Shown piece by piece: positions 19,047 to 27,027 of a stretch of 64,000 bases of DNA. Numbering within the stretch: the stretch's first letter is position 1; the number at the start of each line of letters is the position of its first letter. The position numbers and the translations under genes were made by a program. This stretch comes from Flavobacteriaceae bacterium. GTDB lineage: Bacteria; Bacteroidota; Bacteroidia; Flavobacteriales; Flavobacteriaceae. The notes under the pieces are model-generated. The model was not told the origin of the DNA. It did no database searches and saw only the letters and a program-made list of their open reading frames with translations. The stretch lies in assembly GCA_016649715.1 (NCBI GenBank), contig JAENXC010000002.1, forward strand, positions 186,001-250,000, in the 5' to 3' direction.

Positions 19047-19105
19047 TACGTTAATTTGAAATTTGTTAATTGGAAATTCCCTACTATAGTGGAGGTTTTT
19101 ACAAC

Positions 19106-19131
19106 GAACCTGCCTGCTGCCAGGCAGGTTC
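19106..19131. repeat. dispersed palindrome, copy 2
   Basis: GAACCTGCCTG (19106-19116), loop ctgc, CAGGCAGGTTC (19121-19131): 11-bp perfect arms. It belongs to the same family as 6309 and 55233, with a changed centre. Confidence 0.85.
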
Positions 19132-19280
19132 ACGAATTGTGATTTGGGGACGAGGTGTGCACTGATGGTAGTGGGTGCGAGCCTTGTATTGTTTTTTGCT
19201 CCAAAATGCTGCTTCAGAAACGTATAGCACTCTTTTTAAAGGCTCCAAATAGTACCTATTTACAGTCTGACCAAAAAATA

Positions 19281-19301
19281 AGGCCGCTTTGAGCGGCTTT
19301 T
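19281..19301 (+). terminator. probable intrinsic terminator after ppx
   Basis: GCCGCT (19283-19288), loop ttg, AGCGGC (19292-19297), then TTTT. The opposite strand also has a T-rich tail, so it could work both ways. It is 235 bases after the ppx stop. Confidence 0.65.
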
Positions 19302-19382
19302 AGATGAGTTCGGTTTTTACAAAATTTTAGGGTTGTGCAACGGTTACTGGTGTTACCCACCGTTTTTTAATTTTTAATAATC

Positions 19383-19430
19383 TTACTTAACGAGTAAGTA
19401 AATAGCCAATATTTTAAATTACTACATTTG
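19383..19430 (+). promoter_or_regulatory. operator-like inverted repeat and -7 box before 19618 gene
   Basis: TTACTTA (19383-19389), spacer acgag, TAAGTAA (19395-19401) is a perfect 7-bp inverted repeat of the type bound by TetR-family repressors. TACATTTG (19423-19430) is a perfect TAnnTTTG; the inverted repeat covers the expected -33 position. No regulator gene lies nearby. Confidence 0.45.
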
Positions 19431-19617
19431 CAACACACAAAGAATTAGTATAAATAATACCAACCAATTGCCCTGGTATTTATGCCTAGTTTATCACTTA
19501 TTTGTTCTAATATTGTCACGCTGAGCCTGTGAAAGTGTGCTAAAATAATTTGTCTATACTTTGACTCAGTTCAGGATGACAAAATCAAAAAATTTAGTCT
19601 TTTAATTTTTTTTCAAC

Positions 19618-20757
19618 ATGAGTAAAGTAATAGTATTAGGTGCCGGAATGGTAGGAAGTACCATGGCAATAGATATGGCTGAAAACCATCAAGTAACGTT
19701 AACGGATTTAAGCCAACAGGTATTAGATACAGTAAAACAAAAGTGCGACAGTTTAACTATAAGCCAGTTAGACGTTACCGATAAAGCAGCGCTTCAAAAA
19801 ACAATAAAGCAATTCGATTTAGTGATTTGTGCTGTACCTGGTTTTTTAGGGTTCGAAACCCTTCGATCAATTATTGAAGCAGAAATGAACGTGATAGACA
19901 TTTCATTTTTTCCAGAAAATTCTTTGGAATTGGATGCTTTGGCAAAAGAGAAAAATATAACCGCGATTGTAGATTGTGGTGTAGCTCCAGGCATGGATAA
20001 TATCATACTTGGCCACTACAACGAAACCATGAAACTAACCGATTTTGAATGTTTAGTAGGTGGTTTGCCGAAAATAAAAAAGTGGCCTTTTTGTTATAAA
20101 GCACCTTTCTCCCCAATTGATGTTATTGAGGAATATACACGTCCTGCACGATATGTGGAGCATAGTGTAGTAGTAGTACGTGAACCATTGACCGATTGCG
20201 ATTATGTTGATTTTGATAAAGTTGGAACGTTAGAATCTTTTAATTCTGATGGGTTACGGTCTATCATTTATACCATGCCCCATATTCCTAACTTGAAAGA
20301 AAAGACCTTGCGTTATCCCGGTCATGTTGAGTATGTGAGAGTGCTAAAAGAAAGTGGATTTTTCAGTCAAGAAAAAATTGATGTAAAGGGAAATATGGTT
20401 TCTCCATTAGACTTTACAAGTAAAATATTGTTTAGTGAATGGAAATTAGGAGAAACAGAAGAAGAGCTAACCGTGATGCGGGTGACTGTTAAAGGAGAAA
20501 ACGCCAAAGGGGAAATTGAAGAAATAACCTATAATTTACACGATGAATACTGCAAAGCAACCAATACATCATCAATGGCAAGAACTACAGGCTATACAGC
20601 TACTGCAGCTGCCAATTTGTTTCTAGAAGGATTGTTTTCTGAGAAAGGAGTTTTTCCTCCAGAGTTGGTTGGTAAACATGAGGTTTGTTTTAATTATTTT
20701 TTAAATTATTTAAAAGATAGAAACGTTTACTATGTTAAAAGTTCCAGAATAATGTAA
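19618..20757 (+). CDS. saccharopine dehydrogenase / lysine 6-dehydrogenase-like oxidoreductase
   Basis: 379 residues. Rossmann motif VIVLGAGMVGSTMA at the N-terminus, then ICAVPGFLG and VDCGVAPGMDN, the arrangement of the saccharopine-dehydrogenase-like family (including lysine 6-dehydrogenase and carboxynorspermidine dehydrogenase-type enzymes). NAD(P) use and an amino-acid or polyamine substrate are likely; the exact reaction cannot be told. The base use is visibly AT-richer than ppk1/ppx. It follows a possible repressor-controlled promoter and a 190-nt leader. Confidence 0.82.
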   Translation: MSKVIVLGAGMVGSTMAIDMAENHQVTLTDLSQQVLDTVKQKCDSLTISQLDVTDKAALQKTIKQFDLVICAVPGFLGFETLRSIIEAEMNVIDISFFPENSLELDALAKEKNITAIVDCGVAPGMDNIILGHYNETMKLTDFECLVGGLPKIKKWPFCYKAPFSPIDVIEEYTRPARYVEHSVVVVREPLTDCDYVDFDKVGTLESFNSDGLRSIIYTMPHIPNLKEKTLRYPGHVEYVRVLKESGFFSQEKIDVKGNMVSPLDFTSKILFSEWKLGETEEELTVMRVTVKGENAKGEIEEITYNLHDEYCKATNTSSMARTTGYTATAAANLFLEGLFSEKGVFPPELVGKHEVCFNYFLNYLKDRNVYYVKSSRIM

Positions 20758-20966
20758 GCTAAAGTATGGGATTATTATTGGGAAAAATGTTGGATTTGTT
20801 TTTTCGGTTTTTATGTTGGCTAAGGGTTAGTATATGAAAAGCAGGCGGTTACGAAGCACTAAACTTTCGGTTAAACACAAAGTTTGATATGAGCCAAAAG
20901 CCTTAATTTTACTACTATTTCGCCTATTCTTTATATATATTGTTGACGGTTCGTTGTTTTCAATTG

Positions 20967-21668
20967 TCAATATATGAATGGAATTAGCATTTTTGTCTTT
21001 CTTGCATAAATGTCATAATCACTTCCATATTTTTCTTTTAAATATTTGTCAAGCTTAGGAGCATTATAAAATGTAAAAAAGCAAAATAGAAATACTGGAA
21101 TAGTAGCAGACCAAACATTTTTTGTGATAAGTGCATAAGCAATTACCCATAAAATATCTCCAAAATAATTTATATGTCGAGCATATTTAAAAAATCCTTT
21201 AGTATATATCTTCCCCATATTTTCAGGTTTCTTTTTCCGTTTATTCCTTAAAATTTCGCCACCACTATTCAACACACTCCCAATTATAAATAACCCAATC
21301 GCAAAATAATCAAGTCCATCAATTGGTGCTGAAATTGGCAACACGAATAATGGATAACCTATAAAATATAGGGCAAAAGCAAATGGAACGCTTACACTTT
21401 CTTCCCAAGGTATTTTTCTTTTTAATAGAACAATCATCATATATGCAAGTCGGAAGAAAATTATGATGTTGAAGGTAAAAATGATTATTTTCCTATCAAT
21501 ATTTTCGGTCGCATTATGTATGTGCAAATATTGTTCAAACCAATCTCCACCATTTTGAAATAATATCCAATAAGATAGCCATAGAAGTAGAGTTTCAATA
21601 ACGTGGATGACTATTTTCTGTGGAATGCTTTTACTTTTTTGTCCATATAAGTCCATTTGAATTTTCAT
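20967..21668 (-). CDS. membrane methyltransferase-like protein (DUF1295/isoprenylcysteine methyltransferase type)
   Basis: 233 residues with about five or six hydrophobic segments. The C-terminal part has the signature order of DUF1295/ICMT proteins: GIYTKGFFKYARHINYFGDILW, then a membrane pair, then a closing YGSDYDIYARKTKMLIPFIY. Members bind S-adenosylmethionine at the C-terminal helices and methylate lipids or prenylcysteines, or act as reductases. The gene is 19 bp downstream of a second such gene and AT-rich. Substrate unknown. Confidence 0.75.
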   Translation of the reverse strand: MKIQMDLYGQKSKSIPQKIVIHVIETLLLWLSYWILFQNGGDWFEQYLHIHNATENIDRKIIIFTFNIIIFFRLAYMMIVLLKRKIPWEESVSVPFAFALYFIGYPLFVLPISAPIDGLDYFAIGLFIIGSVLNSGGEILRNKRKKKPENMGKIYTKGFFKYARHINYFGDILWVIAYALITKNVWSATIPVFLFCFFTFYNAPKLDKYLKEKYGSDYDIYARKTKMLIPFIY

Positions 21669-21687
21669 TAAGATTTATCAATTTATT

Positions 21688-22161
21688 CTATATCCAACGC
21701 CTTACTTTTTTGCAATATTCTAAATAATCAGTTCCAAAATTTCTGCCTAAATATTGCTCTTCTTTTACGATAATGAATTTGGTAACAACTAAAAGAACTA
21801 ATGGAATAAACAGAAAGGTCCATAAATTACCTTTAAAGAATGCTATTCCTGTGTAAAGTGTCAAAAGCCCTAAATACATTGGGTTTCTGGAAATAGCATA
21901 GATACCAGAAGTTTGTAATGAGTTGGCTGGTTTAATAGTAATAAGTGTGTTTTTTGTTTTAAAGAATTTGATAAGTGCTGGAAGCAGAATAATAACACCA
22001 ATGATTACAAATATTGCCCCGGCTATAAAAGCAATATTTGTTTTCCAAAAAGTATTGGGAAGTGGAAATTGCTTTTGTGCAAAAATTGAAATAAAAAAAA
22101 TCAATACATAGAAAAGTGGAGGTGGAAAATAAACACCTGGGTGGTCAATTTTTGTTTTCAT
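21688..22161 (-). CDS. isoprenylcysteine carboxyl methyltransferase family protein
   Basis: 157 residues, four hydrophobic segments. The family signature is complete: GIYAISRNPMYLGLL, then EEQYLGRNFGTDYLEYCKKVRRW at the end; the Glu-Glu and the Arg-Asn-Pro are the SAM and substrate contacts in the family. The N-terminus, MKTKIDHPGVYFPPPLFY, is typical of the bacterial group. It pairs with the related gene downstream (20967). The substrate is unknown; bacterial members are usually linked to small lipids or solvent-resistance genes. Confidence 0.85.
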   Translation of the reverse strand: MKTKIDHPGVYFPPPLFYVLIFFISIFAQKQFPLPNTFWKTNIAFIAGAIFVIIGVIILLPALIKFFKTKNTLITIKPANSLQTSGIYAISRNPMYLGLLTLYTGIAFFKGNLWTFLFIPLVLLVVTKFIIVKEEQYLGRNFGTDYLEYCKKVRRWI

Positions 22162-22245
22162 ATTTAAGTCAATTTATGGTTCTTAATTCATATTCGTCTG
22201 TCTATTAAAGTGACCGTTAAAGAATTGTACTGCTTTATTATTTAC

Positions 22246-22809
22246 TTATTCAACTTTCAATGGTGGCCCAATAACTTTCATGTCATGGTCTGCAAAAACT
22301 TTTGCAACTTCTTCTTTTGTCGGTGGAGAAGTCCATTTGTCTGTAACCTTGAAAAAAGCTTCCATCTTTCCTGCTGGTAAATAAGAAACTATCATCTTTC
22401 CTTTCTCTGTCAACTGCAAGAAAGCATGTTGCACATTTCTCGGAAGAAAAATTGTGTCGGCTGATTTCATTTGATATTTGTCGTCACCTACTTGAAATAA
22501 ATACTCTCCTTCAATAACATAAAACCATTCGTCTTGGAAAGGGTGAATATGCAATGGAGGGCCTCCGTTTGGAGTAAGTCCGGTTTGCTCAAATACAGCT
22601 AAATCATTTTCTGTGTCAATTCCAGATATTTTTATGTCTAAGTTATTTAGGGTGACGCCCTTCATTTTGTAATGTTCACCAAATCTGGCTTCTCCTGCCT
22701 TTACTTTAAATCCTTTGTCTGGTCTCATAAGAATATTAGTTTTGATTTTAGAAAAAATACTTAAAGGAAAGAGCGCAAGTGCCGATAATATAAATGTTGC
22801 TCTTTTCAT
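22246..22809 (-). CDS. secreted cupin-domain protein
   Basis: 187 residues. A signal peptide (about 1-20) precedes a single cupin. Motif 1 is GGPPLHIHPFQDEWFYVIEGEY, giving His, His and Glu metal ligands; motif 2 is LPRNVQHAFLQ with the last His. Such proteins are often dioxygenases or binding proteins of periplasmic small molecules. It lies in the same direction as the two methyltransferases, 84 bp upstream, and likely arrived with them. Confidence 0.8.
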   Translation of the reverse strand: MKRATFILSALALFPLSIFSKIKTNILMRPDKGFKVKAGEARFGEHYKMKGVTLNNLDIKISGIDTENDLAVFEQTGLTPNGGPPLHIHPFQDEWFYVIEGEYLFQVGDDKYQMKSADTIFLPRNVQHAFLQLTEKGKMIVSYLPAGKMEAFFKVTDKWTSPPTKEEVAKVFADHDMKVIGPPLKVE

Positions 22810-23005
22810 TTTATGGTTGTTGAATGAACAGTTTGTTTTAATTTGTCAGTTCAAGTTTGCTATGGTCGTCCTACAATGACCGCTAACTTTCGTATAAACA
22901 ACATGCCCAATTACGTTTATCCCACATTTATGCGCAGGACTTTATAAGTCATATACTCCCAAATATACCTTTTCCATCAAAACAACCCAAAACAAACTCT
23001 TCATT

Positions 23006-24913
23006 CTAAACCGCCCCATCCATAATTTCCTGAACGCATTCAGGGTTTAACAGGGTAGAGATGTCGCCCAGATTGTCGGTGTCATTTTCCGCAATCTTTC
23101 GAAGGATACGGCGCATTATTTTTCCACTTCGGGTTTTCGGAAGCCCCGTTACAAACTGAATTTTATCTAATTTGGCTATCGGGCCAATATGCTCAGTGAT
23201 AATCTGGTTAATCTCCTTGCGCAGGTTGTCGTGCACACGACCTTCGCCTGTTTCCTTTAAAATAATGAAACCGTAGAGGGCATTCCCCTTCACATCGTGA
23301 GGGAAACCCACAATGGCGCTTTCCGAAACTGCTGGGTGTTCGTTGATGGCGTCTTCAATGGGTGCGGTGCCCAGGTTGTGGCCAGAAACTATAATTACAT
23401 CATCCACCCGGCCTGTGATGCGGTAATAGCCCGTACTGTCGCGCAAGGCGCCATCGCCCGTAAAATAGAAGTCTTTAAAGGTTGAAAAATAGGTTTCGCG
23501 GAAGCGGTCGTGGTTGCCCCAAATGGTCCGCGCCATTCCCGGCCACGGGAATTTGAGGCACAGTCGGCCACTCACTAAGTTTCCTTTTAGCTCGTCGCCG
23601 TTTTCGTCCATCAGCGCAGGCTGAACGCCCGGCAACGGCAAGGTGGCGTAGGTAGGAATGGTGGGCGTGGAATAGGGGATGGGCGAAATCATAATACCGG
23701 CCGTTTCGGTCTGCCACCACGTGTCTACAATAGGGCAGTTTTTCTTCCCGATATTGTCGTTGTACCAGTGCCAGGCCTCTTCGTTAATAGGTTCGCCCAC
23801 ACTTCCCAAAATTTTGAGTGAGGAAAGGTCATAGTTTCCTGAAAAATCCAAACGCTCCTTTGCCAAGGCACGAATGGCGGTGGGCGCGGTGTAAAACTGG
23901 TTTACTTTGTGTTTTTGGATCACCTCCCAAAACCGTCCAAAATCTGGGTAGGAGGGAATGCCTTCAAACAAGACGGTGGTGGCACCGTTGGCCAGTGCCC
24001 CGTAAACAATATAGCTGTGGCCGGTAATCCAACCAATATCTGCCGTGCACCAAAACACATCGTTTTCGCGGTACTGGAACACATTTTTAAAAGTATAGGC
24101 CGTATAGACCATATAGCCGGCAGTGGTGTGTACAATCCCCTTCGGTTTCCCCGTGGAACCGGAAGTGTAGAGAATGAATAACGGGTCCTCGGCGTCCATA
24201 ATTTCAGGAACACAAGTATTGTTTGCTTCATCAAGCAAGGGTTGAAGCCATTTATCGCGGTTTGGTTTCATCGAAATTTCGCTGTTGATGCGTTTTACTA
24301 CCAAAACGGTTTTTACGCCTGGGCAGGATTCCAAGGCTTCGTCAACAATTCCTTTTAAATCTATTGTTTTTCCACCACGGTACGAACCGTCGCTGGTGAT
24401 TACAATTTTGCAATCGGAATCATTAATCCGCGTGTGAAGTGCTGTGGATGAAAAACCAGCAAAAACCACCGAATGTATGGCGCCAATACGCGCGCAGGCC
24501 AACAGTGAAACCGGCAGTTCGGGAATCATGGGCAGATAGATACAAACCCGGTCGCCTTTTTTTACACCGTGGTCCAGCAAAACGTTGGCAAACTTACAAA
24601 CGCGCTCGTGAAGTTGATTATAGCTTATATGTTCCGCTTTTTCGGAAGGGTCGTTAGGCTCAAAAATGATGGCCGTTTTATCGCCACGCCCATAAATATG
24701 TCTGTCTATGCAGTTTTCGGTGATGTTCAGTTTTGCTCCTTTGTACCAAGAAAATTCGGGTTTTGAAAGGTCATATTCCAGCACTTTGTCCCAGCGTTTG
24801 CGCCACAAAAAGTTTTCTTCCGCAATTTCTTCCCAAAAACTTTCGGGGTCGCGGATAGATTTTCGATAGACTTGAAAATATTCTTCTAAATTTTTGATGT
24901 GGTAATTGCTCAT
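23006..24913 (-). CDS. acs: acetyl-CoA synthetase
   Basis: 635 residues, slightly shorter than E. coli Acs (652). ANL-superfamily motifs in order: ATP-binding YTSGSTGKPKGIVHT, TWWQTETAGI, hinge GRVDDVIIVSGHNLGTAPIEDAI, and PKTRSGKIMRR with the C-terminal lysine that is acetylated in the family. It activates acetate to acetyl-CoA through acetyl-AMP. Single gene with its own short upstream region; no perfect -7 box was found. Confidence 0.97.
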   Translation of the reverse strand: MSNYHIKNLEEYFQVYRKSIRDPESFWEEIAEENFLWRKRWDKVLEYDLSKPEFSWYKGAKLNITENCIDRHIYGRGDKTAIIFEPNDPSEKAEHISYNQLHERVCKFANVLLDHGVKKGDRVCIYLPMIPELPVSLLACARIGAIHSVVFAGFSSTALHTRINDSDCKIVITSDGSYRGGKTIDLKGIVDEALESCPGVKTVLVVKRINSEISMKPNRDKWLQPLLDEANNTCVPEIMDAEDPLFILYTSGSTGKPKGIVHTTAGYMVYTAYTFKNVFQYRENDVFWCTADIGWITGHSYIVYGALANGATTVLFEGIPSYPDFGRFWEVIQKHKVNQFYTAPTAIRALAKERLDFSGNYDLSSLKILGSVGEPINEEAWHWYNDNIGKKNCPIVDTWWQTETAGIMISPIPYSTPTIPTYATLPLPGVQPALMDENGDELKGNLVSGRLCLKFPWPGMARTIWGNHDRFRETYFSTFKDFYFTGDGALRDSTGYYRITGRVDDVIIVSGHNLGTAPIEDAINEHPAVSESAIVGFPHDVKGNALYGFIILKETGEGRVHDNLRKEINQIITEHIGPIAKLDKIQFVTGLPKTRSGKIMRRILRKIAENDTDNLGDISTLLNPECVQEIMDGAV

Positions 24914-25053
24914 TTTTTAAACGATTTTGGAAGTATTTCTGAAAAGTTTTTTTTGAGACAGTAATATATTTAATTAGGACGACTCTTAAAACTAAAACAT
25001 GAATTTTTATGAGATGGTTTTAAATCAAGAAGGATTCTAAATACAGGTGCTGA

Positions 25054-25821
25054 TTATTTAAAATCTACTAATTTACGATCTTCCAATAGTTTTTTTGTAG
25101 TTGAATATCCTAACTGATAAATAGCATCTATATTATTCATATCAAAGGTTCCATATTTAATAAGTTCTTCAGGATAAATAACTAGATTACAAGCAGAAAA
25201 CTTGTTTAATGACTCTGCAGCTACTTTAATTTTATAAGCTCTTTCCACAATGGTATAAGAATGTTTTAGATCCTTTACGCTCATTTTTTTCAATGGATTT
25301 ACATAAACACCTATTATTTTATCACAGTTAGCTACTAATGGTTCAACGGGAAAATTGTTGAGTGTTCCTCCATCAACATAATAAGAACCATTAATTTCTG
25401 TAGGAGTAAAAACACCAGGAAATGAAGCAGATACAATTATTGGTTTAATTAATTGCCCATTATTGAAAATTTTTAAAGTTCCTTTTATTATATCTGTAGC
25501 TGTGATATAAAGAGGTTTTTTTAAAGTTGCGAAATCATCGTCAGGAAAGTATTTTTTAAGGTCACTGTAAAAATTTTCACTATTGATGAACCCAGGTTTA
25601 TTGTGTGCATATCTGTTGGTTCGAAAAATGGGAATAGTTTTAAAAAAATTCAATATTTTCATCCATGGCACATCATTAGCATACAATGCCCCCACAATAG
25701 CTCCTGAACTTGTGCCAGAAATATGGGTAACAATGATGCCGTGTTCTTCTAATGCTCTAATTGCACCAATATGAGCAGCTCCTCTGGCTCCTCCACCTGA
25801 AAGCACCAATCCTATTTTCAT
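25054..25821 (-). CDS. patatin-like phospholipase
   Basis: 255 residues, a bare patatin domain like the RssA/YlbK group. Oxyanion loop SGGGARGAAHIGA (residues 9-20), nucleophile in GTSSG (Ser38), catalytic Asp in YVDGGTLNNFPVE. No signal peptide, so a cytosolic or membrane-peripheral lipid acyl hydrolase. Base use is AT-rich and it stands beside a tRNA gene, two hints of acquisition. Substrate and role unknown. Confidence 0.88.
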   Translation of the reverse strand: MKIGLVLSGGGARGAAHIGAIRALEEHGIIVTHISGTSSGAIVGALYANDVPWMKILNFFKTIPIFRTNRYAHNKPGFINSENFYSDLKKYFPDDDFATLKKPLYITATDIIKGTLKIFNNGQLIKPIIVSASFPGVFTPTEINGSYYVDGGTLNNFPVEPLVANCDKIIGVYVNPLKKMSVKDLKHSYTIVERAYKIKVAAESLNKFSACNLVIYPEELIKYGTFDMNNIDAIYQLGYSTTKKLLEDRKLVDFK

Positions 25822-25914
25822 TATTTATTATTTGCTATTTCGATAGTAAATATATTAAATGGAATAGTTTAAAGTTATGACATTGATCATTTTAAAATGA
25901 TACACTTTGACACC

Positions 25915-25955
25915 AAAAAAACAAAGCCCCGTAAACATTATGTTTACAAGGCTTT
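25915..25955 (-). terminator. intrinsic terminator of tRNA-Ser
   Basis: Read on the minus strand, a 15-bp stem (plus-strand arms 25923-25937 and 25941-25955, two G-U pairs, loop of 3) is followed by a T-run (25915-25920 complement). It begins 4 bases after the tRNA 3' end. Confidence 0.88.
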
Positions 25956-25958
25956 TTG

Positions 25959-26043
25959 CGGAGAAAGAGGGATTCGAACCCCCGGAGGTGTAACCCTCAA
26001 CAGTTTTCAAGACTGCCGCAATCGACCACTCTGCCATTTCTCC
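25959..26043 (-). tRNA. tRNA-Ser, anticodon UGA
   Basis: 85 nt. Acceptor GGAGAAA pairs with TTTCTCC, discriminator G, no encoded CCA. The D-arm is GGCAGAGTGGTCGATTGCGGC, the anticodon loop CTTGAAA gives UGA, a long serine-type variable arm (TTGAGGGTTACACCTCC) follows, and the T-arm contains GGTTCGAATCC. The small open reading frame across this site is a by-product. Confidence 0.97.
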
Positions 26044-26088
26044 AGTGGTATGCGCACCTAAATTTTCTTAAAATCTTAGCGGGCCTTT

Positions 26089-26124
26089 ACCCGCCAAAGC
26101 AAATCTTAATTTGCGTAGGCGGGT
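26089..26124. repeat. palindromic element in the tRNA-Ser leader
   Basis: ACCCGCC (26089-26095) ... GGCGGGT (26118-26124), with nested GCAAAT / ATTTGC. An alternative hairpin with an upstream gcggg is possible. It lies between the tRNA 5' end and a -7 box (TATATTTG, complement of 26126-26133), so it would be transcribed as precursor leader or, if that box is silent, be a dispersed repeat. Confidence 0.7.
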
Positions 26125-26125
26125 G

Positions 26126-26133
26126 CAAATATA
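26126..26133 (-). promoter_or_regulatory. -7 box of tRNA-Ser transcript
   Basis: On the minus strand this reads TATATTTG followed by CACCC, a perfect TAnnTTTG. No TTG at 17-23 bp upstream was seen. Confidence 0.5.
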
Positions 26134-26245
26134 AAAAGCTTTTTCAAATAAGCTAACTGTTTTTTGCTTTAAATTTTTTTCACAGACAACATTTATTAAG
26201 TAGTATGGAGTTCTATATAAAATTAGGGGCTAAGGCTTTTATTGC

Positions 26246-26253
26246 TATTTTTG
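26246..26253 (+). promoter_or_regulatory. -7 box before nitroreductase gene
   Basis: TATTTTTG followed by CAGGG; a perfect TAnnTTTG 24 bp before the ATG at 26278, so the leader would be about 18 nt. No clear -33 TTG. Confidence 0.5.
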
Positions 26254-26277
26254 CAGGGAACGTAAATTCACTTTTTA

Positions 26278-26916
26278 ATGTCCTCAAAAACAATTGAAAA
26301 ACTGCAATGGCGCTACGCCACCAAACGGTTCAATCCTTCAAAAATCCTTTCGGAAGAAAAACTGCATATTTTAAAGGAATCGTTTAACCTCACCGCAACT
26401 TCCTATGGCTTGCAGCCTTTAAAATTGGTAGTTGTTCGCAATTCTGATTTAAAGGAGCAATTAATGCCGTTCACCTATTACCAATCTCAAGTAAGGGATG
26501 CGTCCCACGTTTTGATTTTGTGCGTTGAGAAAAATATTAATAATGATTTTATCACTGACCATTTCAAAAGAGTGGAAGGTCACCGAAATACGCCCCGTAC
26601 AATTTTAGAACCTTTTGAAAAAGCATTGATAGAAAACTTTTCGAAAAAAAAACCGCCCGAGATCCGCCAATGGATGGCAAACCAGCTCTATTTAACACTC
26701 GGAGCACTGCTGACCGTTTGTGCCATGGAAAACATTGATGCCTGCCCCATTGAAGGTTTTGAACCGAAAAAATACGATGCACTGCTCGGCTTGGATGATA
26801 TGGGTTTAGAATCTGTAATTGTACTGCCCGTGGGCTATCGAGACGAATCAGATTTTTTTATAAACCTCAAAAAAGTTCGCCGCGGCGTGGACGAGCTTAT
26901 AATTGAAATGAATTGA
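26278..26916 (+). CDS. nitroreductase-family NAD(P)H oxidoreductase
   Basis: 212 residues. FMN-binding words RYATKRFNPSK (about 12-22), TSYGLQPLKLVVV and MENIDACPIEGFEPKKYD, and a closing VLPVGYRDESD, match the NfsB/YdjA group. It would bind FMN as a dimer and reduce nitro compounds, quinones or similar substrates using NAD(P)H. Its position before the aminotransferase gene, 111 bp apart, gives no clear pathway link. Confidence 0.92.
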   Translation: MSSKTIEKLQWRYATKRFNPSKILSEEKLHILKESFNLTATSYGLQPLKLVVVRNSDLKEQLMPFTYYQSQVRDASHVLILCVEKNINNDFITDHFKRVEGHRNTPRTILEPFEKALIENFSKKKPPEIRQWMANQLYLTLGALLTVCAMENIDACPIEGFEPKKYDALLGLDDMGLESVIVLPVGYRDESDFFINLKKVRRGVDELIIEMN

Positions 26917-27027
26917 TTTTTGTAATTCAATTTCCTATAAAATAGTGCAACCTTAAACCTTGGCTCTCATCTTTGCTAAAGACACAATAGAAAATAAAGA
27001 ATAACAATAAATAATAAACAATAAAAT

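Larger units (their letters stand above)
19047..19617. other. 571-base gene-free region with repeats, terminator and operator-like site
   Basis: From left to right: a dispersed palindrome (19106-19131), a terminator hairpin (19283-19301), an operator-like inverted repeat with a -7 box (19383-19430), a second inverted repeat AATACCA...TGGTATT (19456-19480), and a dispersed-type sequence beginning tgtcacgctgagcctg and ending ttcaggatgaca (19515-19579). No gene is supported. It marks the change from GC-richer core genes to the AT-rich accessory stretch. Confidence 0.7.

Noticed and set aside
25855..26037. Minus-strand 60-residue frame
   Set aside because: It overlaps the tRNA-Ser gene and its terminator, so it is spurious.
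25054..26043. Integrated element at the tRNA-Ser 3' end
   Set aside because: No integrase gene and no second copy of the tRNA end (ttcgaatccctc) was seen in the neighbourhood.
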